DNA of 64,000 bases from Labilibacter sediminis (GTDB lineage: Bacteria; Bacteroidota; Bacteroidia; Bacteroidales; Marinilabiliaceae): contig NZ_VCHY01000014.1 of NCBI RefSeq assembly GCF_005877885.1, positions 80,273 through 144,272 of the forward strand, given 5' to 3'. Below are positions 9,394 to 17,396 of this stretch, in pieces; the first letter of the stretch is position 1, and every line of letters begins with the position of its first letter. The notes beneath the pieces are model-generated. The model worked only from the letters and a program-made list of their open reading frames with translations. It searched no databases and was not told the DNA's origin. A program made the translations under genes and the position numbers.

Positions 9394-9496
9394 GTGCGCT
9401 TTTCATTAAATAATCCATTTACTGCTTTAAATTTTCTCACCATAGCTCGCTATGTTTCGAAAATTTACATTGTAAATCAATCATCTAATGAAATCT
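9394..9496. repeat. large imperfect palindrome, CATAGC/GCTATG family, copy 2
   Basis: Second palindrome directly after the first: arms share TTTCATTA, ATTTAC and TAAATTTTC around the core CATAGCTCGCTATG. The pair fills most of the gap between the alpha/beta hydrolase and the protease-nuclease gene and could end or insulate transcription. Confidence 0.6.
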
Positions 9497-9539
9497 GAGC
9501 TCTTTATTTTTAATCGAACTTAGGTTAATATTTAATACG

Positions 9540-9565
9540 GATAATAAATAAACTTTTTATTACAA
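9540..9565 (+). repeat. direct repeat flanking the protease-nuclease gene, left copy
   Basis: Contains GATAATAAATAAACT followed by a variant of TATTACAAA. A near-identical copy lies at 11794-11818, next to the integrase remnant. Together they bracket the gene at 9579 and could be recombination-site remnants. Confidence 0.4.
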
Positions 9566-9578
9566 AATCGAATGCATT

Positions 9579-11654
9579 ATGGGAACGGTTGTAAAAAGTT
9601 ATCTGGAAGGGATAATTGAAGATGTGGAAAAAAGACTTCCTAATATTAAGGAGCAAGTAAGAATTATGGAAGATGCCATATCAAAAAAAGGAGATTGGCG
9701 TAAAGTTGAAGATGCCGGCAGGTTATTGTTTAGGCTAAATAAGTTATCCTTAAAAAAGGAAGCTTCAAAATTGGTTGAAATGCCAACAGGTACGGCTGAA
9801 GGATTCAATGTTCTGGAAAGAATTATTAAAGAAAATGAGCTCATGCCTATATCGTTTATGTACAAAGGTGCTTTGGCAGCCAGAACGGTAGGTAGAGTGG
9901 TGGTAAGAAATGATGATGGTATCATGGGTTATGGTACAGGTTTTATGATATCTCCTAATTTAATGATTACGAATCATCATGTATTAGAAGATGTTAGTAC
10001 TGCGCGCTATAGTCTTTTTGAAATGAATTATCGGGAGACAGATGAGGGCTTGAGTAATTCAGAGTTTTTCAGACTTGAGCCGGATGAGTTTTTTATAGCT
10101 AACGAACATCTTGATTTTGCCATCGTTGCGGTTGATGTAAGCAATTCCAACGGAAGTTTAATCAGTAAATACGGATTCAATAAAATCATTAAAGAATCCG
10201 GAAAGGCAGTAGTTGGTGAGTGCGTAAATCTGGTTCAACATCCTGCAGGGGAGCCGAAGCAAATTGTTATACGTAATAATAAAATTATTGGCATAAAAGA
10301 TGAATTCGTTCATTATGTGGCTGATACAATGAAAGGCTCTTCCGGTTGTGTGGTTTATAATGATAATTTTGAAGTGGTAGCTTTGCATCATGCCGGCAAA
10401 CCAGCAAGGGATAGTCATGGTAATATATTACTTACTGACGGAACAGTTTGGGATGGAAGTCGCTTAACTATGGATATGATTCATTGGGAAGCCAATGAAG
10501 GAATAAGAATAAGTAAGATCTTTGAATATCTCGATAGTATAATACATGAATATGATGCACCAAAACAAAGGTTGTATCAGGAAATTTTTACTTCAACACC
10601 TGCAATTAGCAACATCTGGAATGAAAGTACATCCAATATTGGAAATGTAAATCAGGTGGTTAATGAACCCGATGGTTCATTAAGTATGTACCTTAAAGTA
10701 AACTTTTCCGGGGCTACTGCTCTGCCATCAATTTCAGTAAAAGATACTGACTCAGGGAACGGACATGTTCTTAAACCAACCAATGGGCATAACAAACACA
10801 CTGCCAAAGTAATAGTGGATAATGCGTATCGAAATCACGATTATTATAACGAAGAAACGGATATAAATGATCGCAAAAGCTATTATGGTAATATTGATTT
10901 AAATGATTCGCCGGATGCTTTATTTAAAGCCTTGTCGAAACATATTAACAATACACACGCTAAGGTGCTATGTTATAGAGAAGCACGGCATGAGTATTTA
11001 TATCCACTTGTTGATATTCATGAGTTTGGAAAGTTGCGTAATATATATTCGGGTGATGTTTTGAGTCCTGAAGAAATCATAAGTAAAGAACTTGATTTAA
11101 TAGAAAGGTATGAACACGAATTTAATTCAATTCTTACATCCGAGAGCTATCATAGCGATCAGGAGCGCTTAGAAGCATATGATATGTTTGAGGCTAGTTT
11201 GCCATTTAATTGTGAGCATGTTGTACCTCAATCGTGGTTTAATAAAAGAAACCCAATGCGCGCCGACCTGCACCACTTGTTTACATGCGAACCAACTTGC
11301 AATAGCTTTAGAAGTAATATTCCTTACTGGGAGTTTGGTCCATTAGATGAAATAGTTCGAACCAAATGTGGCAGACGAGAGTCCAATAAATTTGAACCAT
11401 TACATGGACATGGGGCTGTTGCCAGAGCTACATTGTATTTCTTACTTAGGTACCCGGGTGAAGTTGGAGATGCAAACAGAGAAATGCAAAAAGACAGGTT
11501 GAGTGTTCTTTTAGGTTGGCACAAAAGCAATCCGGTTACACGATATGAATTACACCGTAATTATACCATTTTTGAAATTCAGGGAAATAGAAATCCGTTA
11601 ATAGATTATCCTGATTTAGCCGATAAAATCAATTTTAATTTAGGAATCGATTAA
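9579..11654 (+). CDS. trypsin-like protease fused to endonuclease I domain
   Basis: 691 residues, no signal peptide. Residues 1-95 are helical and charged and may be an adaptor region. Residues about 100-275 are a trypsin-like (S1/trypsin_2) domain: TNHHV gives catalytic H134, LDFAIVAV gives D179, and GSSGCV gives S255. A variable linker (about 330-410) leads to an endonuclease I (EndA-type, His-Me finger) domain: CEHVVPQSW (E546, H547), ADLHHLF (D563, H565, H566), CNSFRSN (N575), GRRESNKFEP and GNRNPLIDYPDL. Endonuclease I proteins are usually secreted alone; here the nuclease is intracellular and tethered to a protease. A protease that frees or activates a nuclease is a known arrangement in prokaryotic conflict systems, so cell-suicide or anti-phage function is plausible but inferred. 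A terminator follows. Confidence 0.85.
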   Translation: MGTVVKSYLEGIIEDVEKRLPNIKEQVRIMEDAISKKGDWRKVEDAGRLLFRLNKLSLKKEASKLVEMPTGTAEGFNVLERIIKENELMPISFMYKGALAARTVGRVVVRNDDGIMGYGTGFMISPNLMITNHHVLEDVSTARYSLFEMNYRETDEGLSNSEFFRLEPDEFFIANEHLDFAIVAVDVSNSNGSLISKYGFNKIIKESGKAVVGECVNLVQHPAGEPKQIVIRNNKIIGIKDEFVHYVADTMKGSSGCVVYNDNFEVVALHHAGKPARDSHGNILLTDGTVWDGSRLTMDMIHWEANEGIRISKIFEYLDSIIHEYDAPKQRLYQEIFTSTPAISNIWNESTSNIGNVNQVVNEPDGSLSMYLKVNFSGATALPSISVKDTDSGNGHVLKPTNGHNKHTAKVIVDNAYRNHDYYNEETDINDRKSYYGNIDLNDSPDALFKALSKHINNTHAKVLCYREARHEYLYPLVDIHEFGKLRNIYSGDVLSPEEIISKELDLIERYEHEFNSILTSESYHSDQERLEAYDMFEASLPFNCEHVVPQSWFNKRNPMRADLHHLFTCEPTCNSFRSNIPYWEFGPLDEIVRTKCGRRESNKFEPLHGHGAVARATLYFLLRYPGEVGDANREMQKDRLSVLLGWHKSNPVTRYELHRNYTIFEIQGNRNPLIDYPDLADKINFNLGID

Positions 11655-11697
11655 GAAAAGCCTATCCTAACCGAAGTATGTGGTTTCTATGATGTAG

Positions 11698-11738
11698 GAT
11701 TAGTTCACTGGCAGGCATAGCTGGTGAACTAATCTTTT
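11698..11738 (+). terminator. intrinsic terminator after protease-nuclease gene
   Basis: Perfect 11-bp stem GATTAGTTCAC / GTGAACTAATC with a 15-nt loop, followed by TTTTAT. Confidence 0.8.
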
Positions 11739-11793
11739 ATCAATATTGTTATTTGTTCAAACAGCATCCTATTGTTTTTAGTTTTATTAGATC

Positions 11794-11818
11794 GATAATA
11801 AATAAACTCTATTACAAA
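11794..11818 (+). repeat. direct repeat flanking the protease-nuclease gene, right copy
   Basis: GATAATAAATAAACT then CTATTACAAA; matches 9540-9565. It overlaps the 3' end of the integrase remnant, where an attachment site would be expected. Confidence 0.4.
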
Positions 11819-12085
11819 TCTTTAATTTTCTCCATATTCTTTTGAATCAATGCTTCTGTTGTTCTTGCATAACGTTGCCTCATTTTTGTGCTGGAATGAC
11901 CTATGGTTTTTGATACCACTTCCAAAGGCATGTTATTCTCTAAAGCAACTGTTGTTGCAAAGGTATGCCTGGCTGAATGAGTAGATAAAGGTTTATCAAT
12001 GCCGCATATAGCTGCGATTTCTTTCAATTACCCATTTATTTTTTGATTGCTTAAAACAGGAAGAACTCAGCCTTTTTCAATAAGT
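11812..12085 (-). pseudogene. C-terminal remnant of a tyrosine recombinase (integrase)
   Basis: An open stretch of 71 codons (11812-12027) gives HSARHTFATT (the second catalytic Arg region), a GHSS box and a tyrosine in MRQRYAR, the C-terminal active site of phage-type integrases. Upstream, the same frame continues as VLSNQKING, a stop codon (TAA in place of the expected Tyr codon at 12027-12030), then LKEIAAICGI. Still further upstream, around 12075-12085, the frame is broken again. The rest of the gene is absent. This is a decayed integrase that marks the edge of an old integration. Confidence 0.8.
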
Positions 12086-12197
12086 TATATTTTAAATTTT
12101 GTATTTTTAATGTGAACTGATTTGCCCTTTGGGGTTAAATACCAGGAAAATGCCCGTTTGTTGTGACTAATTTTTAGTAATCATGTGTTGTTGGTTA

Positions 12198-12253
12198 ATA
12201 TATTGGCTATATATTGAATTTATAGCTATATTTGTCTAATATATTAGCTATAT
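12198..12253 (+). promoter_or_regulatory. hipBA promoter with nested operator repeats
   Basis: TATATTTG at 12227-12234 matches the Bacteroidota -7 element TAnnTTTG, with TTG 21 bp upstream (12203-12205). Three related AT-rich boxes overlap it: TATTGGCTATATA (12201-12213), TATAGCTATA (12221-12230) and ATATTAGCTATAT (12241-12253). The last includes the first base pairs of the hipB start codon. Transcription should start about 10-15 nt before the ATG, so the mRNA is nearly leaderless and HipB bound here would block its own promoter. Autoregulation is known for HipB; the sites are my reading. Confidence 0.6.
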
Positions 12254-12530
12254 GTATTCAATAAATCCAACACCTCACGATATAGGTAAGGAATTGGCTA
12301 AGCGTCACAAGGCCTTACGTAAACAATTAAAATTGTCTCAAGCTGAAATGGCAGAACGCTCAGGTGTTTCTTTAGGTAGTTTAAAGCGATTTGAAACTAC
12401 TGGTCAAATATCCCTGGAATCACTGCTTAAGTTAGCTCACCTTCTTGATAGACTGGAAGATTTTAAGTTGGTCTTCCGGCCCAAAGAAGATTTGGGCAAT
12501 ATTGAAGGCCTTTTCTCAACTAAATCATAA
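12252..12530 (+). CDS. hipB: HipB-like XRE antitoxin
   Basis: 92 residues with a helix-turn-helix of the XRE/Cro type (KQLKLSQAEMAERSGVSLGSLKRFE, about residues 26-50), followed by SLESLLKLAHLL. It directly precedes a hipA-like kinase gene with a 14-bp gap, the standard order for hipBA modules, in which HipB binds DNA as a dimer and neutralises HipA. Repeats of a TAGCTATA-type box cover the promoter and reach into the start codon, consistent with autorepression. No Shine-Dalgarno sequence is seen. The pair sits between two integrase remnants, which suggests it arrived on a mobile element. Confidence 0.85.
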   Translation: MYSINPTPHDIGKELAKRHKALRKQLKLSQAEMAERSGVSLGSLKRFETTGQISLESLLKLAHLLDRLEDFKLVFRPKEDLGNIEGLFSTKS

Positions 12531-12544
12531 GTAAAGAATCTGTT

Positions 12545-13780
12545 ATGGATAATATCAAAAATATTTTGGTGTCTTTGGAGCTTGAAGGCCAAAGTTATGA
12601 GGTAGGAGAAATGGTAAGGGATAATCGAACTATCTACTTTCGCTATTATGCAGATTTTTTAAAATCAGGACTTAATATTTCGCCAATTAAGTTGCCTTTT
12701 AATAGTGAAATAAATACAGCCGGTTTAGAACCATTTGATGGGTTGTATGGTGTTTTTAATGATTCGTTACCTGATGGTTGGGGAAGGCTGTTATTGGATC
12801 GTACACTTGCATCTAAAGGAGTAAACATACAAAGTTTAACCCCATTAGATCGTCTGTCTTATGTTGGGGATCATGGGATGGGAGCTTTGATTTATAAACC
12901 AAAGTTTGATGAAGATGTTGTACTATCCTCAGAAATTGAACTGGATATGATTGCTCAGGAAATGAGCTACATTTTAAAAGGAAGTGATTCTGACATTATT
13001 GAAGAACTTTTTACTTTGGGAGGTTCTTCTGGGGGAGCTCGTCCTAAAATATTTGTTGGCTACAATAATCTCACCAATGAATTAATGCATGGTCATCAAC
13101 GATTATCAGAAGGTTTTGAAGATTGGATTATAAAATTTCAATCGTCCCCTGATCCCAAAGAAATAGCTAATATTGAATATGCTTATCACAAAATGGCATT
13201 AAAGGCAGGACTTGAGATGAGCGATTGTAAATTATTTTCTGGCCGATCAGGACAAACCTATTTTGGTACTAAACGCTTTGACAGAATTAAAGAGAAAAGA
13301 ATTCATATGCATACTGCTAGTGGATTGATGCATGATAATTTTAGAATGAGCACCATGGATTATGGACATTTAATGGATTGTGCATTTCAGCTTGAAAAAC
13401 ATGTAAACGCCTATAAAAAAATACTGCGCTTGGCAGCCTTCAATGTGTTTGCTCACAACAGGGACGATCACAGTAAGAACTTTTCTTTTTTAATGGATGC
13501 TAAAGGCCATTGGAGTTTCGCTCCAGTGTATGATCTGACTTTTTCAAATTCAGCTTATGGTTTTCACAGTACTATGGTTGCCGGAGAGAGCAAAAATCCG
13601 GGAAGGAAACATTTGTTAGAGTTAGGAAAACATTTTGGAATAAAGAAACCGGAGTTAATATTGGAAGAAGTGCAAGAGGCCGTCTCACTTTGGGATTCAA
13701 TCGCTAAAGAGTGTGGAGTGTCTCAATCTACTAATCGAACAATTGAAAAGGCAATAAATGAAGTGAATAAAAATGAATAA
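12545..13780 (+). CDS. hipA: HipA-like serine/threonine kinase toxin
   Basis: 411 residues, slightly shorter than the E. coli K-12 protein. The N-terminal part has the Couple_hipA pattern (FNDSLPDGWGRLLLDR) and the Gly-rich segment LGGSSGGARPKIFVGY. The catalytic loop AHNRDDHSKNF (about residues 301-312) and the metal motif PVYDLTFS follow, so the kinase centre appears intact. HipA toxins phosphorylate a translation factor (GltX in E. coli) and induce dormancy; the target here is unknown. It is the second gene of a two-gene operon closed by a terminator at 13808. Confidence 0.88.
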   Translation: MDNIKNILVSLELEGQSYEVGEMVRDNRTIYFRYYADFLKSGLNISPIKLPFNSEINTAGLEPFDGLYGVFNDSLPDGWGRLLLDRTLASKGVNIQSLTPLDRLSYVGDHGMGALIYKPKFDEDVVLSSEIELDMIAQEMSYILKGSDSDIIEELFTLGGSSGGARPKIFVGYNNLTNELMHGHQRLSEGFEDWIIKFQSSPDPKEIANIEYAYHKMALKAGLEMSDCKLFSGRSGQTYFGTKRFDRIKEKRIHMHTASGLMHDNFRMSTMDYGHLMDCAFQLEKHVNAYKKILRLAAFNVFAHNRDDHSKNFSFLMDAKGHWSFAPVYDLTFSNSAYGFHSTMVAGESKNPGRKHLLELGKHFGIKKPELILEEVQEAVSLWDSIAKECGVSQSTNRTIEKAINEVNKNE

Positions 13781-13807
13781 TTATCGCGATATGCGATATT
13801 AATAAAG

Positions 13808-13840
13808 AAGCGCTCATAGGAAACCCATGAGCGTTTTATA
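13808..13840 (+). terminator. intrinsic terminator after hipA
   Basis: Stem CGCTCAT / ATGAGCG extended by A-T and G-U pairs, 9-nt loop, then TTTTATATT. Confidence 0.75.
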
Positions 13841-13852
13841 TTATTAATGCAA

Positions 13853-13878
13853 ACTCTTAATCTTCTCCATATTCTTTT
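13853..13878 (-). pseudogene. second integrase C-terminal tail remnant
   Basis: Read on the minus strand this gives KNMEKIKSL, nearly the same as the last residues (KNMEKIKDL) of the integrase remnant ending at 11812. It is cut at 13878 by the end of a MITE-like element. The hipBA pair therefore lies between two copies of an integrase 3' end. Confidence 0.6.
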
Positions 13879-14360
13879 TAACCCGGATTCCTAAGACTTT
13901 TTGAAAAGTAAAACCGAGTAGCTAACTATATCAAGTATTTTAGTTCTATCTCGATAAAAATGTGTGTTGGCCGGTTCAATTGGCCCGGGCCGATAATAGC
14001 GCGACGCAGTTGAATGCGGGTGAATAAGGGATGTGTGACAGCAATAGATTCAACAAGGAGGTGGGCTGAAGGATGAATTGAACTTGATTTTTTTGCCTGC
14101 CTGACGGAAGGCAGGTTTCTTTTTGATCAAGCAAAAAGAAAGCCTGTTTGGCAAAACAATATTAGTTAGATGGAATTATGAATTAGGTCTTCGTTATGAA
14201 CATTGAAAATGCAACAAAACAAACACTTACTGAAACGAGGCATAGCACCGCTACGGTGAGTTGAAGCGAGTGAGTAAAACGATTTGTTTTAAAGTAGTTT
14301 CAATGTGTAATACCTGCCAGCCGGCAGGCTGGGATTTTCTAATGCATATTCCGGGTTAAA
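13878..14360. repeat. MITE-like element with TTAACCCGGA ends, copy 1, with internal insertion
   Basis: The left end TTAACCCGGATT (13878) and right end ATTCCGGGTTAA (14348-14359) are inverted repeats. The right-hand part (about 14175-14360) matches, in inverted orientation, the element at 53441-53617, including the core GCATAGCACCGCTACGGTGA. The left part (13890-14170) is extra and more GC-rich, with the hairpin CCTGCC...GGCAGG near 14097-14115 and another, CCTGCC...GGCAGG, near 14312-14330. No gene was found in it. Confidence 0.6.
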
Positions 14361-14364
14361 ACCA

Positions 14365-14400
14365 GAAACCCTGTAAGTTATTTTATTTGCAGGGTTTTCT
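14365..14400. terminator. hairpin between MITE and araC-type gene
   Basis: Stem AAACCCTG / CAGGGTTT with a 16-nt loop; T-rich on both flanks. It sits just downstream of the minus-strand regulator gene, which it probably ends. Confidence 0.5.
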
Positions 14401-14440
14401 ATTTCTCTACAATTCAATATAATTGTTATAATTTAGATCC

Positions 14441-15394
14441 TTACTTCATCCCAAATTCTTTTTTGTATCTGGCCGGAGATACATTTGTAATCTGCTTAAA
14501 TATGCGAGAAAAGTGGTAGCGATCGGCAAATCCGGTTTTTACAGCAACCTCTTCAATTGTATGGAGTGAGTGATGCAATAAAATACAAGCTTTATCAATT
14601 CTTTTCTTTTTAACGTACTTCTGTGGTGATACACCTACCTCTTCCGTGAATAATCGGGTAAATGCGTTGGTTGCCATTTTTGCATGATCTGCTAATGTTG
14701 GATTTGATAATTCTTCGCTAATCTGATCCTCAATATAGTTCAGAGTATTGAGTATGCGGTGGTTACTGGTAATTTGGTTCCAGTTTCCCTCAGGGATTTC
14801 TGATAATAAATCTACAATAAGCGATTGAATCGTTAAACTTGAATGAAAACTAAATTTGGCGTGTTCATAATTGAGGTGCCTCTTTATAATCAGTAATTTT
14901 TCTGTAAGGTGGTCAGTTAACTGGTATATAAAAACACCGGGAGTAATGTTGTCATATGGCATTCCAATATTAAAATGAATAAATAGATGGAGTATATACT
15001 GATCATTGCTGTAGTCGGATACTGTGGTTTTTTGATTCACTCTTCCTCCCTTTAGTGCATAGCCCGTGTTTGGAATTTTATGATCGAATAAACGAGTCGA
15101 AAAAGATGTGTTGGGTGCAATCAACACAATTTTATCAGGAGTTAAAGAGTAGTCTACATTATTATATGTCATCACAGCACCTTTATAACTATTGTGATAA
15201 ATGCGCCAGTATGGAAATGATAATTCATTAAATTCCCACTGTTGCAGCCACCAATAACGACAACAGTGAATGTTTAAGTTGTATTTCGGAAATACCTGTA
15301 AAATATCAGAAGGATCCCCTTTATCTGGTGCTTTTCTTAATGTGTTCATTCTTGCGATGTTTAAAACAGATACAAATCTAATGAAAATAAACAT
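14441..15394 (-). CDS. AraC-family regulator, probable activator of fucose genes
   Basis: 317 residues, or about 302 from the second ATG at 15349; the first 15 residues look less protein-like, so the shorter form is possible. The N-terminal part (about 50-180) is the ligand-sensing half. The C-terminal part is an AraC double helix-turn-helix: LADHAKMATNAFTRLFTEEV and VKTGFADRYHFSRIFKQI, ending NVSPARYKKEFG. It is divergent from fucI with 70 bp between start codons, the classic position for a pathway regulator that binds the shared promoter. The effector is probably fucose, fuculose or a phosphate derivative; that is inference. Confidence 0.8.
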   Translation of the reverse strand: MFIFIRFVSVLNIARMNTLRKAPDKGDPSDILQVFPKYNLNIHCCRYWWLQQWEFNELSFPYWRIYHNSYKGAVMTYNNVDYSLTPDKIVLIAPNTSFSTRLFDHKIPNTGYALKGGRVNQKTTVSDYSNDQYILHLFIHFNIGMPYDNITPGVFIYQLTDHLTEKLLIIKRHLNYEHAKFSFHSSLTIQSLIVDLLSEIPEGNWNQITSNHRILNTLNYIEDQISEELSNPTLADHAKMATNAFTRLFTEEVGVSPQKYVKKKRIDKACILLHHSLHTIEEVAVKTGFADRYHFSRIFKQITNVSPARYKKEFGMK

Positions 15395-15464
15395 TTATTA
15401 ACTCAGTTTATAATTTCAATTTTGTCATGTTAATAATTCTAAATAATTAAGAAAAACCATAAAT

Positions 15465-17252
15465 ATGGGAAACAGGTTAATTGGGGATTTACCCAAGGTA
15501 GGTATACGCCCGGTAATTGATGGAAGAGAAAATGGTGTTAGAGAATCGCTAGAGTCTCAGGTAATGGATCTTGCTAAAGCAGCAGCAGAGTTTATTGAAG
15601 GTAATTTAAGATTTCCTTCAGGGGAAAAAGTGGAGTGCGTTATAGCAGACACATGTATTGGAGGGGTTGCTGAAGCTGCTATGTGTGCCAATAAATTTAA
15701 AAAAGAAGGAGTTGGTGTTTCATTAACAGTAACGCCTTGCTGGTGTTATGGTACGGAGGTAATGGATACAGATCCTTTGTTGCCTAAAGCTGTTTGGGGA
15801 TTTAATGGTACAGAGCGTCCCGGAGCAGTGTATTTAGCGGCTGCCTTAGCGGGGTATACGCAAAAGGGGTTACCAACATTTGGTATTTACGGCCGTGATG
15901 TACAGGATGCCGGCGATACAAATATTCCTGCTGATGTTCAGGAAAAACTGTTGCGCTTTGTGAAATCTGCATTAGCTGTTGCTCAAATGAACGGGAAATC
16001 ATATTTGTCAATAGGTTATAGTTCTATGGGTATTGCCGGTTCAATGGTAGATAGCAACTTCTTTCAAGATTATTTAGGTATTCGTTCTGAGTTTATTGAA
16101 TCGGTTGAAATTCTTCGTCGAATGGATGAAGGTATTTACGATGAAGAAGAATTTGAAAAGGCATTAGCGTGGACTAAAGAGAACTGCAAAGAGGGTGAAG
16201 ATATTAATAGTGCAGAGAAACAAGCTGATGAGGCTCGCAAACAGGTAGAGTGGGAAACTGTAATAAAAATGACCTTGATTTGTCGCGATATGATGATCGG
16301 AAATCAAAAGTTGATTGACAAAGGTTACAGAGAAGAAGGTTTAGGTAGAAATGCAATTTTAGGTGGTTTTCAGGGGCAGCGTCAATGGACAGATTACAAG
16401 CCAAATGCTGATTTTACCGAGGCCATATTAAATTCTTCATTTGACTGGAATGGTATTCGTCAGGCCTTTGTGTTTGCAACAGAAAATGATAGTTTAAACA
16501 GTGTGTCTATGTTGTTTGGACATCTACTGACTAATACCTCTCAAATTTTCTCGGATGTGCGTACATATTGGAGTCCTGATGCTGTTAAACGAGTAACGGG
16601 TAAAGCGTTAAGCGGAACAGCTAAAGATGGTGTTATTCACTTAATTAATTCCGGATCAACAACATTAGATGCTACAGCACAACAAAAAGATGCTGATGGA
16701 AATCCGGCCATGAAGCCTTATTGGGAGATTACAGAAGAAGAAGCTCAAAAATGCTTGGATAACACGCTATGGCCACAGGCAGAAAGAGGTTATTTTAGAG
16801 GTGGTGGTTTTTCTTCTCAGTTTAAAACAGCAGGAGAAATGCCGGTTACTATGTGTCGTGTAAATATGGTAAAAGGAGTTGGTCCGGTTCTTCAATTGAC
16901 AGAAGGGTGGACAGTTGAGTTACCAGATGATATACATAGTGTGTTGGATGAAAGAACCAATCCTACATGGCCAACTACCTGGTTTGTTCCAAGAACAACA
17001 GGAGAGGGAGCGTTTAAAGATGTATATTCTGTAATGTCAAACTGGGGAGCTAACCACGGAGCAATCAGCTATGGTCATATTGGTGCAGATTTAATTACGC
17101 TTGCCTCAATGCTTCGTATTCCGGTAAATATGCATAATGTATCTGATGATGATATATTCAGACCAAGTGCCTGGGCTTCTTTTGGAGAAGATAAAGAAGG
17201 CTCTGATTATAGAGCTTGTTCTACTTATGGTCCGTTGTACGGAATGAAATAA
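15465..17252 (+). CDS. fucI: L-fucose isomerase
   Basis: 595 residues, the length of FucI. It interconverts L-fucose and L-fuculose (also D-arabinose and D-ribulose) in the cytoplasm with Mn2+. [11 protein letters not shown] near the start and [19 protein letters not shown] are strongly conserved. The metal ligands fall in ATENDSLN (E340), FSDVRTYW (D364) and GANHGAIS (H531), matching the E. coli triad. It is the first gene of the fucose block, divergent from the AraC regulator. The gap to fucK is 144 bp and has no obvious terminator, so readthrough is likely. Confidence 0.95.
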   Translation: MGNRLIGDLPKVGIRPVIDGRENGVRESLESQVMDLAKAAAEFIEGNLRFPSGEKVECVIADTCIGGVAEAAMCANKFKKEGVGVSLTVTPCWCYGTEVMDTDPLLPKAVWGFNGTERPGAVYLAAALAGYTQKGLPTFGIYGRDVQDAGDTNIPADVQEKLLRFVKSALAVAQMNGKSYLSIGYSSMGIAGSMVDSNFFQDYLGIRSEFIESVEILRRMDEGIYDEEEFEKALAWTKENCKEGEDINSAEKQADEARKQVEWETVIKMTLICRDMMIGNQKLIDKGYREEGLGRNAILGGFQGQRQWTDYKPNADFTEAILNSSFDWNGIRQAFVFATENDSLNSVSMLFGHLLTNTSQIFSDVRTYWSPDAVKRVTGKALSGTAKDGVIHLINSGSTTLDATAQQKDADGNPAMKPYWEITEEEAQKCLDNTLWPQAERGYFRGGGFSSQFKTAGEMPVTMCRVNMVKGVGPVLQLTEGWTVELPDDIHSVLDERTNPTWPTTWFVPRTTGEGAFKDVYSVMSNWGANHGAISYGHIGADLITLASMLRIPVNMHNVSDDDIFRPSAWASFGEDKEGSDYRACSTYGPLYGMK

Positions 17253-17396
17253 TTATTAAGACCAAATATCATTTTGAATAAACAGGACTTCCAATAGTTT
17301 ACAAAGCTACAAATTGAGGTTAGAGAAAAATAGTAGAGGCTGTTTTATGAAAAGAAACAGAAAGACTATTGTGTAGTCCTGTTTAAAGAATTGTTT

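Noticed and set aside
14441..15394. FucR of the Bacteroides GntR type
   Set aside because: The protein has a clear AraC double helix-turn-helix, not a GntR winged helix.
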